Source of the DNA: a virus
IMG/VR virus record: IMGVR_UViG_3300007963_000015
Coordinates: 1-39,263 of that record
DNA length: 39,263 nt
Direction: 5' to 3' (one strand)
Part shown: piece by piece, positions 30,901 through 37,908 of the stretch
Layout of the letters: each line of letters begins with the position of its first letter
Position numbering within the stretch: position 1 is the stretch's first letter
Program-made: the position numbers and the translations under genes
The notes under the pieces: model-generated
What the model was told of the DNA's origin: nothing
What the model saw: the letters and a program-made list of their open reading frames with translations, nothing else
Database searches by the model: none

Positions 30901-33011
30901 AAAATAGACCTGAGTTCAAAGAAAAAGAAGACTCGATTCTTCTTAAACAATACTTCTTTGAAAACATTGAAGACCAAAGATCTTACATTAATGAAACTCT
31001 AAGTGGCATCTACGAAAACATTGGTAGAAACATTGACGAGTTAGATCTTGTAGCACTTAGCAAAAAGCATACAAAACTTCACGAAGACTTTAGGTCTATG
31101 TACAAAGACATGAATCAGGTCCGTTCAAGGCTTAATGACTTTGCTGACGGAGTTCATTCTGTTATTGGTGGCAAGAAGCAGTTTGAAGACATGGGGTTAG
31201 GCAAACCTTCTTTGCGTCGTGCAATGTCTGATCTTGACGAGGCTGACGAACTGTCAATGTTTGATTACATTGGCTATGAAGACAACTTCAAATACTACAA
31301 GCAGTATGGTTGGCACCCTGTTGGTCTTTCTAGATCTCTTTCTGGTGCTTCCAATATGGATCTTCGCATTGGATACAGCGACTTTCGTGGAGATCTCTAT
31401 AACATTTCTAAACTTGCACAGGCTCAAAGGAATGCAAACATTTCCTTTATCTTAAACCCTCAATGGATGATCGAATCGATTAAGCGTGAGGGCAGTGTTG
31501 ATTTGAAAGACCTTGAGAATGTTACCGCAAACATTGGTTTTATCTTTAATCAACTTCAGAACAAAGATATTGCTAGTGGTGTCGGTGCTGACGTACAGAA
31601 AATGACTCGTATTGTCAGAAACATGAACTATATGCGGTACATGGGAATGGTAACGATTTCTTCTTTAGGTGACTTTTCCAACGCCATTGGAACTTTAGGC
31701 ATGACTAGGTATGTCCGTACTTTGTTTGATACCTACGGAGACTGGAAAGACAGGAAAAATCAGAACAGTATTGCTGGGGTAATCGCCGCCGCTGAAGAAG
31801 CAGACATTAACTACCGTAACACACAGATGTATGGCGTTGATGGTGAGGCTACTTATGTTGATCCAATTACCGGCAACCCTTATTCAGCAAAGCGAAAAGG
31901 AGGCTGGGGTCTTCTTGACAAAGCAGATAATCTTTTCAGGTCTGATAGCGGAGTCTCTAAAACCTACAATAGATACGGCAACTTCCTTGGTCGTTGGAAT
32001 GCTTTTAATAAACGTGTCGTAACTCTTGGCCTTGAAGATATGTTGATTGAGATTGCAATCAAACAGGCTAAGGGTCAGCCAATTAGGGCTAGGGATAAAG
32101 GAATTCTTGAAGCTCTTCGCTTTGAAGAGTCTGACCTTGCAGAGATCTACACTCGCTGGAACAAAGCGGATCAAGATTCCAACATGAGAGCCAGAAAAAG
32201 TAAGATCATTGGTCGTGATTTTTATTTGGCAAACTCTGCTGATTGGGATGATGTCTTTGGCTATCAATACCTTATGAAAGTCCAATCCGCTGTTGATACA
32301 ATCATTGTTACTCCTTCGCTTGGCGATCTTCCCAAAGCATTTAGAAATCCTGCCCTGTCTCCTTTCTTGCAGTTCAAATCATTCATGTTTGCACAAACTC
32401 AAAAGATGCTTTTACCCGCGATTCAACGTGGCGTTCTCTACAAAGATCCCAATCAGTTAATGATGGTCTTTGCTACTGCCATGCTGGGTACTATGAGTTA
32501 CGGCTTGCATGAGTTGACTTCTGGTAGGGATCTTTTTGCTGATTCTTCTGACGGTGTTTCATGGGAACGTAAGGCTTTGCTTCAAGGTATTGACCGTGGT
32601 GGTATGTTTGCTCTTCTTTTTGAAATGAGCAATACTTTTGAACGTCATACTAACCTTGGATTCCATTCTTTGTTTGGTGGCGAACTAGATAAAAGGTATC
32701 GCTCTCGAACAATGTCGGACACTCTTCTTGGTCCTTTTGGTTCTTTTATGACTGATGTTGGTAAGTCTGTCACTTTGTTTGGTGATTTGCTTACAGGTAA
32801 AGAAGTAGGCGAGGGGCAATTAACTGCCTTTAGAAGACTTTGGCCATTCCAAAATGCAATCCTTTCAAAGACTCTTTTTGATAACGGTTTGACTGCTTTG
32901 GATGTAATGGGTTCTGGACCCGCCCTCAGTGGAGATAGCACCTACAGACGTTACATGGACAACTACATGACATTCCAAGGTAGGGTTCATTCTACCTTCT
33001 TGGAGGAATAA
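27969..33011 (+). CDS. Very large internal virion protein, gp16-like, 1680 aa
   Basis: This is the largest gene and holds the T7 gp16 position: an ejected core protein that spans the inner membrane. T7 gp16 has an N-terminal lytic transglycosylase; I see no such E-S-x-G motif here. A glycine-rich hydrophobic segment (about residues 119-150, LVGNLAGSLVAGIFDPINW) may insert in membrane. Charged coiled-coil helices fill the middle. The last ~250 residues (SPFLQFKSFMFAQTQKMLLPAI, VFATAMLGTMSYGLHEL, FDNGLTALDVMGSGPALSGD) resemble the conserved C-terminal part of podovirus gp16-type proteins. ATG 27969 has AAAGG upstream; the frame is open from TTG 27963. Confidence 0.84.
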   Translation: MDYSKFEPINFTSDAERDALTRRYGQNVPYVKETDYSWMRRTYEQIHAYNTLSLLSQEGSISNSYEELDYNPAKDPAVTANQWISGYYPEVWQSLLESNSSAYTQSVIKNVSRNHKSAEIIGSGGLVGNLAGSLVAGIFDPINWIFPTAGILAKGGSLSKQAVSAVKGMKQTHIAQQTAGLTLRQKAQYAAIDNMVTTSIVEPLMQAKNMTRTEQDYLYDLVGSAVFGAGLNVTVSKMGDGLNTVRENVTMRMVGAPTIEEAMETAGERIVASVNRQIEDLPLNDARKVEQRMNNIEDFLDAVRDNPEDLEFDMKLYDNAFNEVFPNIGEVSGLGKLVKWFIMNPNQQLLKTGSRQVIDFTTNLLEGNLHFEGSTGRVPIESKIKLVDFVMKRQIGEFGSKFDDYAHANREMELTPDKIREMVYYLVVSGQDTVEGAMNRTFKVNNNGDLIDAYVFKDIFGKQVELGNQSKLNELSKFIEDQADVYRGIVKTLDNSLNSAGVLSSVMRSADDNPLNLMAYVSRWISEEGAHSIDLFVRSVDEGIVQRHTTIKGQITKDLRQLSDELNSYQKIVEEGGLSHWERSRLRNKMEISKEKIKSAENELAELQKLIDDPVARELFAKRIVNNYTLSYDKNIVGARGFGSGNTTQEILSRRVDISDTFLSPFVVRDPAATLDKARMHLVPKIVLADDLLNRYGGTRGINFNRSLGQQMDKLAELEEDMKLKSENGEIVTEADASLVKNLQDDILDDIATSRLINEAMMIADLSDLNKAMNAEFSSLERAIKEILDLNASRKEKRKKASEILNKLKETEQEIENRSTYGSDLSRLIKQKSYWERELSFLDTSSYDDIGSVYAEVLNQGFIPEGRSDLESRNRLDDSIVEVIFDGTNVRHQVMIDGVLSDVTIREAPFAKSPGRPNLDIIDDVTLVYWFTNDGRWGWANPLELQDATRIQHAKALRDSPRVTDQAKINSAMRKIEKNRPEFKEKEDSILLKQYFFENIEDQRSYINETLSGIYENIGRNIDELDLVALSKKHTKLHEDFRSMYKDMNQVRSRLNDFADGVHSVIGGKKQFEDMGLGKPSLRRAMSDLDEADELSMFDYIGYEDNFKYYKQYGWHPVGLSRSLSGASNMDLRIGYSDFRGDLYNISKLAQAQRNANISFILNPQWMIESIKREGSVDLKDLENVTANIGFIFNQLQNKDIASGVGADVQKMTRIVRNMNYMRYMGMVTISSLGDFSNAIGTLGMTRYVRTLFDTYGDWKDRKNQNSIAGVIAAAEEADINYRNTQMYGVDGEATYVDPITGNPYSAKRKGGWGLLDKADNLFRSDSGVSKTYNRYGNFLGRWNAFNKRVVTLGLEDMLIEIAIKQAKGQPIRARDKGILEALRFEESDLAEIYTRWNKADQDSNMRARKSKIIGRDFYLANSADWDDVFGYQYLMKVQSAVDTIIVTPSLGDLPKAFRNPALSPFLQFKSFMFAQTQKMLLPAIQRGVLYKDPNQLMMVFATAMLGTMSYGLHELTSGRDLFADSSDGVSWERKALLQGIDRGGMFALLFEMSNTFERHTNLGFHSLFGGELDKRYRSRTMSDTLLGPFGSFMTDVGKSVTLFGDLLTGKEVGEGQLTAFRRLWPFQNAILSKTLFDNGLTALDVMGSGPALSGDSTYRRYMDNYMTFQGRVHSTFLEE

Positions 33012-33319
33012 TGGATCTGCCAATTGAAACTGGTCTTGCATCTACTGCGTTAGCTCTGTTAATACTGCGGGAAGTCTTTGGATTTCTCAAAGACCGCAAA
33101 GTTAATGGAAACGGACATAAGTTGCACGAAGTAGAAAAGTTTACAGAGTTAGAAAAAGAATTAGAACACCTCAATGAAAATCTTCGGAAGTTGACTCACA
33201 CAATCAACAACCAAACACAAACTATGAATGCTGTTCTGTTTAAGATTCAGCATGATGTTCAAGAAACCAGACAGCAGATTAAAGAAGCTGTCACAGACTG
33301 TAGGAGGACCAATGCGTAA
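33011..33319 (+). CDS. Small membrane coiled-coil protein, possible lysis gene, 102 aa
   Basis: One transmembrane segment lies at about residues 7-27, with acidic residues before it and KDRK after it. A ~65-residue coiled-coil helix follows (VEKFTELEKELEHLNENLRKL). The shape fits an inner-membrane spanin, but the positive charges after the membrane segment suggest the coil stays in the cytoplasm, which fits a holin-like or XhlA-like protein better. GGAGGAATA precedes the ATG, which overlaps the gp16-like stop by one base. It overlaps the next lipoprotein-like gene by 8 nt, so a joint role in lysis is likely. Confidence 0.68.
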   Translation: MDLPIETGLASTALALLILREVFGFLKDRKVNGNGHKLHEVEKFTELEKELEHLNENLRKLTHTINNQTQTMNAVLFKIQHDVQETRQQIKEAVTDCRRTNA

Positions 33320-33602
33320 GGTTCTTTTGTGCTTCCTGTTTATTCTCATTGCTGGCTGTACTGTCAAACGTGAGGTTGTTCTTGACCCTTCTGGTACACC
33401 TTCTGGTGTCGAGCGTGTGGTCGTTGAAGGTCCGGGCGGCGATATGGTTGGGGTAACCGTAGACACCGTTGAGAGGCTTGCTCCTTTGCTCCCTGAGCCT
33501 TGGAACTCAGTCCTTGTAGCCTTGACTGCTGGATTCTCTGCCGCTACTGCTGGCTGGGTTTTCCGCTCTCGTAAGGAAAAGAAAAAAGCTAATGACGGCT
33601 AA
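33312..33602 (+). CDS. Lipoprotein-like small membrane protein, probable lysis partner, 96 aa
   Basis: The N-terminus is a clear lipoprotein signal: M-R-K, a hydrophobic core, and lipobox I-A-G-C16. A second hydrophobic segment lies at about residues 67-85 (SVLVALTAGFSAATAGWVF) and is followed by a strongly basic tail (RSRKEKKK). A second span is odd for an outer-membrane spanin. The alternative is a two-span holin whose first span happens to look like a lipobox. GGAGG ends five bases before the ATG at 33312, so the upstream open frame is ignored. It overlaps the coiled-coil gene by 8 nt and the next gene by 11 nt. Confidence 0.68.
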   Translation: MRKVLLCFLFILIAGCTVKREVVLDPSGTPSGVERVVVEGPGGDMVGVTVDTVERLAPLLPEPWNSVLVALTAGFSAATAGWVFRSRKEKKKANDG

Positions 33603-33843
33603 AAGAAACTATAAGAAAGAATACAAAAAGTTTCAGTCATCAGACGAGCAAAAGAAAAAGCGAGCTACTCGAAATAAGAATCGAGCAGAAGCTGAAAAAG
33701 ATGGGCGTGTTCGTAAAGGAGATGGCAAAGATGTTCACCATAAGAATGGTAAAACTAAAGTAATGTCTAAGTCTAAGAATCGTGGCATAGCAGAAAAGTC
33801 TCGCTTGAAAGGAAGTAAACGTGGCAAAAAAGAAGGCAAGTAA
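33592..33843 (+). CDS. Small basic protein with HNH-like fragment, 83 aa
   Basis: The protein is extremely basic (K/R-rich) and contains GDGKDVHHKNGKT followed by MSKSKNRGIAEKS. This layout recalls the D-V-H-H-K-D-G...N core of HNH endonucleases and a known group of small basic phage proteins with the same core and unknown role. A complete HNH site is not evident. The ATG at 33592 overlaps the lipoprotein gene by 11 nt; AAGGAAAAG upstream is rather far. It starts a run of four small to medium lysine-rich genes at the end of the virion block. Confidence 0.72.
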   Translation: MTAKRNYKKEYKKFQSSDEQKKKRATRNKNRAEAEKDGRVRKGDGKDVHHKNGKTKVMSKSKNRGIAEKSRLKGSKRGKKEGK

Positions 33844-34123
33844 GAAAGATTCACGTTTGGCTAGGGCTGGCGTGAGTGGATACAACAAACCTAAACGTAC
33901 ACCTAATCACTCTACTAAGTCGCACATTGTGGTTGCTAAAGAGGGTGATAAAGTAAAGACGATTCGCTTTGGTGAAAAAGGTGCGAAGACTGCTGGCAAA
34001 CCTAAGCCGGGTGAGTCTGATCGTATGAAAGCCAAGCGTAAATCTTTTAAGGCTCGTCATGCTAAGAACATTGCCAAGGGTAAAATGTCTGCGGCATATT
34101 GGGCTGATAAGGTAAAGTGGTAA
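33821..34123 (+). CDS. Conserved small basic phage protein, 100 aa
   Basis: The segments TKSHIVVAKEGDKVKTIRFG, GKPKPGESDRMKAKRKSFK and the ending KGKMSAAYWADKVKW are familiar from many environmental and marine phage genomes, where the protein is conserved but of unknown function. This is recall, not a search. The start is GTG at 33821 with AAAGGAAG five bases upstream, overlapping the previous gene by 23 nt. Strong positive charge suggests DNA or RNA binding or a packaged DNA-associated protein. Confidence 0.8.
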   Translation: MAKKKASKKDSRLARAGVSGYNKPKRTPNHSTKSHIVVAKEGDKVKTIRFGEKGAKTAGKPKPGESDRMKAKRKSFKARHAKNIAKGKMSAAYWADKVKW

Positions 34124-34806
34124 TGGCTAAAAAGAAAACAAAGCACTGGTCTGATAACATGCCTGAACATAGTTCTATTCTATGGGAACAGGGAGATCCT
34201 CGGAGTTACATTGCTTCTTCTAACTTGATTGAGCAAATCGATGGAAAACGAGGTCGTTATATTTTCAATCATGCGATTTCAAGTCAAGCACCGGGAGATC
34301 GAAACATTAGACCAGAAATGGTTGCAAAGCTGGCTCCTTATGTTGCCGCACTTCGCCCCGCTGAAGGCCGGCACGTTCGAGACGGTATTGCTTACGGAGA
34401 AAAAGATGATAGGGCACTAGATACTGTTTACACAAACTCTTCTGATCCTCGTTTAAGAAACACACTAAGAACTCAGGCTGGTTGGGCGGCGGCTGGTACT
34501 CAAAATAGTTATGATAGATATGTGTCTGGTGTTCATCGCAAGTCTGATCTTGCAGAGTCGATTCAGACATGGAGAACTCCGTTGGATGCAACAGACGATC
34601 CTGACGGGTTAAATAAAAACTTTTTGCCCAACTACAGATTTTTTATTAATAAGATTCAGCAAGATCAAAAGTCATTTGAAGCTAAGGAAAGAAAGAAGTA
34701 TGACATACATGGACGAAAGTCTATTGGTAGACTTCGTGGCGTAAGGAATTTCATGGCAAAAGAGAGATTTTTTTACGCAAAAAACAATAGCCCGCTTAGA
34801 CCATAG
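34123..34806 (+). CDS. Unknown basic protein, 227 aa
   Basis: No family is recognised. The N-terminus is MAKKKTKHWSDNMP and the C-terminal third is rich in K, R, F and Y. The middle contains EGRHVRDGIAYGEKDD and TQAGWAAAGTQNSY. I see no catalytic motif, signal peptide or membrane segment. The ATG at 34123 overlaps the previous stop by one base; the frame is open from GTG 34117. It is the last sizeable rightward gene. An undiscovered lysin is conceivable because no other candidate exists, but nothing in the sequence supports that directly. Confidence 0.68.
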   Translation: MAKKKTKHWSDNMPEHSSILWEQGDPRSYIASSNLIEQIDGKRGRYIFNHAISSQAPGDRNIRPEMVAKLAPYVAALRPAEGRHVRDGIAYGEKDDRALDTVYTNSSDPRLRNTLRTQAGWAAAGTQNSYDRYVSGVHRKSDLAESIQTWRTPLDATDDPDGLNKNFLPNYRFFINKIQQDQKSFEAKERKKYDIHGRKSIGRLRGVRNFMAKERFFYAKNNSPLRP

Positions 34807-34822
34807 AAAGTAGGTGATCCAA

Positions 34823-34918
34823 ATGCCTCAGGGTAAAGGTACATACGGCAGTAAGCGTGGCCGTCCCCCGGAAAAGGGAAGTAAGAAGACTAAAAAGAAA
34901 ACCCGTCGGGGAAAATAG
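34823..34918 (+). CDS. 31-aa basic peptide with AT-hook-like core
   Basis: The peptide begins MPQGKGTYGSKRGRPP and ends in a run of K and R with a final G-K. K-R-G-R-P-P is close to the AT-hook core (R-G-R-P), which binds the minor groove of AT-rich DNA. Small peptides with this opening are common in environmental phage genomes (recall). The ATG at 34823 is preceded by GTAGGTGATCCAA, giving AGGTG about eight bases away. Its end overlaps the end of the leftward nuclease gene by 29 bases, with no terminator between the two convergent blocks. Confidence 0.7.
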   Translation: MPQGKGTYGSKRGRPPEKGSKKTKKKTRRGK

Positions 34919-35324
34919 GAATGTCATGGTTGGGGTCGCTCTCAATGTGCGGCTTAAGGGCGGCCCACAACCAATCCGTAAAGTTCACTTCTTTAACGTG
35001 AACATTTGTAATCCTGAAGACCCTCCAGCCCATGGCCGTGGCTGTATTATATTTGTCACAGTCTTTGGTAAACCCTTTGCCGCTAGTATGTCCACCAAAC
35101 TTCCCCTTCCAAATGCCACCCTCTACTTCTAGAGCAACCATTTGGTCTGGCCATGCAAAATCGAAACGCCACCTGCGTTCGCAAAACCTATGTTCCTCAA
35201 CCCACGCCGGAAACCCTTCTGCTCTGAGTATGAGAGCAGTCTTTTTCTCTAACTTGCTCCGCTTGTAAGAGGAAGACTCTTTTGGGGGTGATGATTTTCC
35301 ATTGTCCTTTTTCGTAGAAGACAT
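34890..35324 (-). CDS. PD-(D/E)XK-like endonuclease, 144 aa
   Basis: The core reads RRWRFDFAWPD (D55) and VALEVEGGIW (E66-x-E68). It then runs through GGHTSGKGFTKDCDKYN to GWRVFRIT. This is the layout of small PD-(D/E)XK nucleases related to DUF559/VRR-type phage enzymes, with E-x-E in place of the usual E-x-K. It probably cuts branched or flap DNA in recombination or replication, fitting its place downstream of RecT and YqaJ. The ATG at 35324 has only a weak GAAG ribosome-binding site. It lies 128 nt inside the preceding frame, and no later start would keep the domain. It is the last leftward gene and overlaps the convergent 31-aa gene. Confidence 0.82.
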   Translation of the reverse strand: MSSTKKDNGKSSPPKESSSYKRSKLEKKTALILRAEGFPAWVEEHRFCERRWRFDFAWPDQMVALEVEGGIWKGKFGGHTSGKGFTKDCDKYNTATAMGWRVFRITNVHVKEVNFTDWLWAALKPHIESDPNHDIPIFPDGFSF

Positions 35325-35403
35325 CGATTTCTTCGTTTCCGTCGAATCTTTGAAAATCTTGTCCGGGCTTTAAGGTTACTTGTGTTCTGCTACCGGGTTT
35401 CAC
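35197..35403 (-). CDS. Possible small protein overlapping the nuclease gene, 68 aa
   Basis: Starting at GTG 35403, 14 nt before the stop of the preceding gene, the frame reads VKPGSRTQVTLKPGQDF, then EEIDVFYEKGQWKIITPKR. It looks like a folded beta-rich domain rather than random sequence. It then runs 128 nt into the nuclease gene in another frame. The ribosome-binding site is weak (GGA nine bases away). Either both genes are real and overlap, or this one is a shadow. Without it there would be a 65-nt gap in a tightly packed operon. Confidence 0.5.
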   Translation of the reverse strand: MKPGSRTQVTLKPGQDFQRFDGNEEIDVFYEKGQWKIITPKRVFLLQAEQVREKDCSHTQSRRVSGVG

Positions 35404-35935
35404 TGCTCATTTCCATTTCGGTATTTTTTCTTCTGACTCGAAGAATGGTGTTTGCTATACTTTTGGATGCAATAACTTCGTCAGATAGTCCTTCTTGTCG
35501 AGACCATTCTTTTATTTTAGGTAGGTCTTTTTCTTCTAAAGGGCATCCATTGGCGAACCACCACTCTACTGAGTTCTTTGCTTTTTGCAACCCACTGATC
35601 CATGCTCTGGCATTTGTTGAGTTTTGCACTGCGTGTCTGTATTCATTTGGATCACAATAGTCTAACCCCATTAATTTTTTCAAAAGAGCATCGACTGTTG
35701 TAAGCATTTGTTTTCCTACATAGTTGTGCTTTAATTCTTCACTGACATCTGGCAAGTTTCTTTCTTGCATATAACTAATAATCCAAGTGTCACTACTATC
35801 GCAACAAACGTAATGCTGATCTTTGAAATCGTTGTGAACTCTAATGTACACCCTTCCAAGATAAGTAAATATCTCGGAAATGGTGCCATCAAAGTTCAAC
35901 TTTTCAAACTTCTTATTCGCTACTGCTGTCTCCAT
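35390..35935 (-). CDS. Unknown early protein, 181 aa
   Basis: The N-terminal third is beta-like (ISEIFTYLGRVYIRVHNDF) and includes a C-C pair. The rest is helical and ends with a charged R/K/E tail. No family is recognised. The ATG at 35935 follows AAGGAGACAG, a good site, and overlaps the recT stop by 23 nt, so it is translationally coupled to recT. It may assist recombination; this rests on adjacency. Confidence 0.72.
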   Translation of the reverse strand: METAVANKKFEKLNFDGTISEIFTYLGRVYIRVHNDFKDQHYVCCDSSDTWIISYMQERNLPDVSEELKHNYVGKQMLTTVDALLKKLMGLDYCDPNEYRHAVQNSTNARAWISGLQKAKNSVEWWFANGCPLEEKDLPKIKEWSRQEGLSDEVIASKSIANTILRVRRKNTEMEMSSETR

Positions 35936-37013
35936 CTGTCTCCTTCATGAGTTCTGTAATGCTAAATGATGCTTCTTTGACTACCGTCTGCCCTTCTTTT
36001 CTAAATCCCCCTTCTGTCGCAGTTTGGTAGTGGTCAGGGTTTCCTTTCTTAGGTACACGAAGCAGGATATCCAAGTCGCACTTAGACCAATCTTTTACTT
36101 TCTCGTGATCGAATCCCATAAACGCTTCGTCTGTCTTGTTCCAGAAGTCTTCAACGTCTGCCAACCCGAAGCCTTCTTCTTTAATTCGTTGCTTGAGCAT
36201 GGTCTGTCGTGGGGTGGTGATCTTGTTCCACCGTTTGAATCCCAACATTTTACTTAGTGTATTTGCTCGCTCTAAGTGCTTGTCCCATACAGAAGAATCA
36301 GCTTTTTTCGTTTCGATTTGGGCTGTGATCTTTTCTTTCAAAGGAACCTTTGGCTCTGTTGGCTGTGGTCTTCCATTGCCAAACTCTGCCTTGTCGGACA
36401 TATCGATAACCTCTTTGGTTTCGACTGAGAGGGGTGCCCTCTTCAATGCCCGACGAATCACCACCTTTTTAGCCATTTCACCCCAGTGGTCACGCCATGC
36501 AGGAGAGTTTGCTGAACGGCTCCCAGATCGAATCTGTTCAACTTCTTCAGCCGTCATGAGTTCTGGGTAGGTCGCACCTGTCGGAAGCTCTACAAGGCAA
36601 TACACGCCCACCACAGGGCCTCTGTCTGAATCAAAGGGGTCATAGTCGTGAGTGAATCCAGTAGCCGTAGCTTTGTAGTCATCGTTCTGTCTCACAATGC
36701 CTGTATGGATTGCTTTAAGTCCAGACCTGTATGCTAAGTCAATGTATCCCTGATATCCAATGCTTAACTGAGCCTCATTACCGTAAGGCACAAGGTAAGC
36801 AGATCCCAATACTCCAATATCCAGACCTAAAGTGCTGGCTTGTACACACGCTTTTGCGATGCTGGAGGTACTGCATTTGTGTAGGCTGGGGTTCATTTTG
36901 ATCTGCATGACAATGTTTCGAAGGAATCGTTCCTTCTGAATTGTGCTGGGCAACAATGCACACAGTTCATCTTTCTTGGATTCTAACCAAGTCTCAATCG
37001 CTAGATCGCTCAT
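35913..37013 (-). CDS. recT: RecT-family single-strand annealing protein, 366 aa
   Basis: RecT proteins coat single strands left by an exonuclease and anneal them to matching DNA. Family signs are the N-terminal helical region with FLRNIVMQIKMNP, then ACVQASTLGLDIGVLG (about 55-71), the core AYLVPYGNEAQLSIGYQGYI (about 72-91), and KVVIRRALKRAP (about 187-198). At 366 aa it is longer than typical RecT (about 270) because of a helical C-terminal extension containing SKMLGFKRWNKIT. It overlaps the exonuclease gene by 20 nt, the standard exonuclease-annealase pairing. The ATG has GAAAGGAA upstream. With no phage polymerase found, it may drive recombination-dependent concatemer formation. Confidence 0.93.
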   Translation of the reverse strand: MSDLAIETWLESKKDELCALLPSTIQKERFLRNIVMQIKMNPSLHKCSTSSIAKACVQASTLGLDIGVLGSAYLVPYGNEAQLSIGYQGYIDLAYRSGLKAIHTGIVRQNDDYKATATGFTHDYDPFDSDRGPVVGVYCLVELPTGATYPELMTAEEVEQIRSGSRSANSPAWRDHWGEMAKKVVIRRALKRAPLSVETKEVIDMSDKAEFGNGRPQPTEPKVPLKEKITAQIETKKADSSVWDKHLERANTLSKMLGFKRWNKITTPRQTMLKQRIKEEGFGLADVEDFWNKTDEAFMGFDHEKVKDWSKCDLDILLRVPKKGNPDHYQTATEGGFRKEGQTVVKEASFSITELMKETDGDSSSE

Positions 37014-37908
37014 GGGGTTCCTTTCTTCTCCATTTGATCTGTCTGTATTTAGTTGGGGCTACTTCGTACCCCTTCCTGTCGTACTCATAATAAGTCAACG
37101 TACCTAACGAACACTGCCCTTCTTCAGCGTCTACCATGGTGTTTAATACTTTTTCTCTCAGTAACTTTTCTTCTTTTTGTGCTTCTGAGACTTTATCTTT
37201 AGCCTCAAGCCATAGTTTTACATCATTTTCTTCTATATTTGTACTTTTATTTGGAGTTCTTATTACTTTTTTCAGAGTTTCTACACTTGGAAGCGTATCT
37301 TCTGGAGGTTTTTCTTCCATAACGTGGTTGTTCCAGAAGTTACCTACGGCATTAATCATTTGCTCACGCTCTTCTTCGTACTGAGCTGGATCTACCTCAT
37401 ACATTTTGAAGTGGAATCCACGGTCAGCAATCAGGACAGCCACATGAACCATGTTCAGATCGGCTACTTCTGCTTGCCACAAGCATTGCAATAGAACGTG
37501 TTCGGGAATCTCGTCAGTGTATTCTTCGCCCCACCCGTAACGGTAACTAGTAGTCTTTGCTTCGAGACCACAGCGACCAATCTCCGGCGCGATGAACATG
37601 AAGTCCATATTTGCATGAGCAGGAACAGATCCACCTTTAGTACAGTTTAGGGTTTTGGTACGTCGTACATTTGCAGAAGACCATTTCATATCCTCAATTT
37701 TTAGACGTTCCATGCCCCATTCAATGACAGCAGATTCCAGTTGGTGCCCAGCTTCGATAGCAGATGACGTTGATTGTTGAACACCTACTGTTTTAGCAAG
37801 GTAGATATCTGAAGAAGACTTAAAGGGACTTAGACCCAAAATTGCAGGGACATCAGATCCACCTACAGAGTTTTGTCTTTTGCTGTATTGCTCTTCAGTT
37901 AGTGCCAT
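36994..37908 (-). CDS. YqaJ/lambda-type recombination exonuclease, 304 aa
   Basis: The enzyme degrades one strand of DNA ends in the 5'-to-3' direction to make tails for RecT. The YqaJ domain is clear: SVGGSDVPAILGLSPFKSS (14-32), E61-type helix before W64, D102 in MDFMF, and E116-A-K118 in CGLEAKT as the metal-binding core, with later LLQCLWQAEVA. The last third is a helical extension. The ATG follows GAGGAATA and overlaps the regulator's stop by one base. It precedes recT with a 20-nt overlap. Function is secure by motif and pairing. Confidence 0.93.
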   Translation of the reverse strand: MALTEEQYSKRQNSVGGSDVPAILGLSPFKSSSDIYLAKTVGVQQSTSSAIEAGHQLESAVIEWGMERLKIEDMKWSSANVRRTKTLNCTKGGSVPAHANMDFMFIAPEIGRCGLEAKTTSYRYGWGEEYTDEIPEHVLLQCLWQAEVADLNMVHVAVLIADRGFHFKMYEVDPAQYEEEREQMINAVGNFWNNHVMEEKPPEDTLPSVETLKKVIRTPNKSTNIEENDVKLWLEAKDKVSEAQKEEKLLREKVLNTMVDAEEGQCSLGTLTYYEYDRKGYEVAPTKYRQIKWRRKEPHERSSD

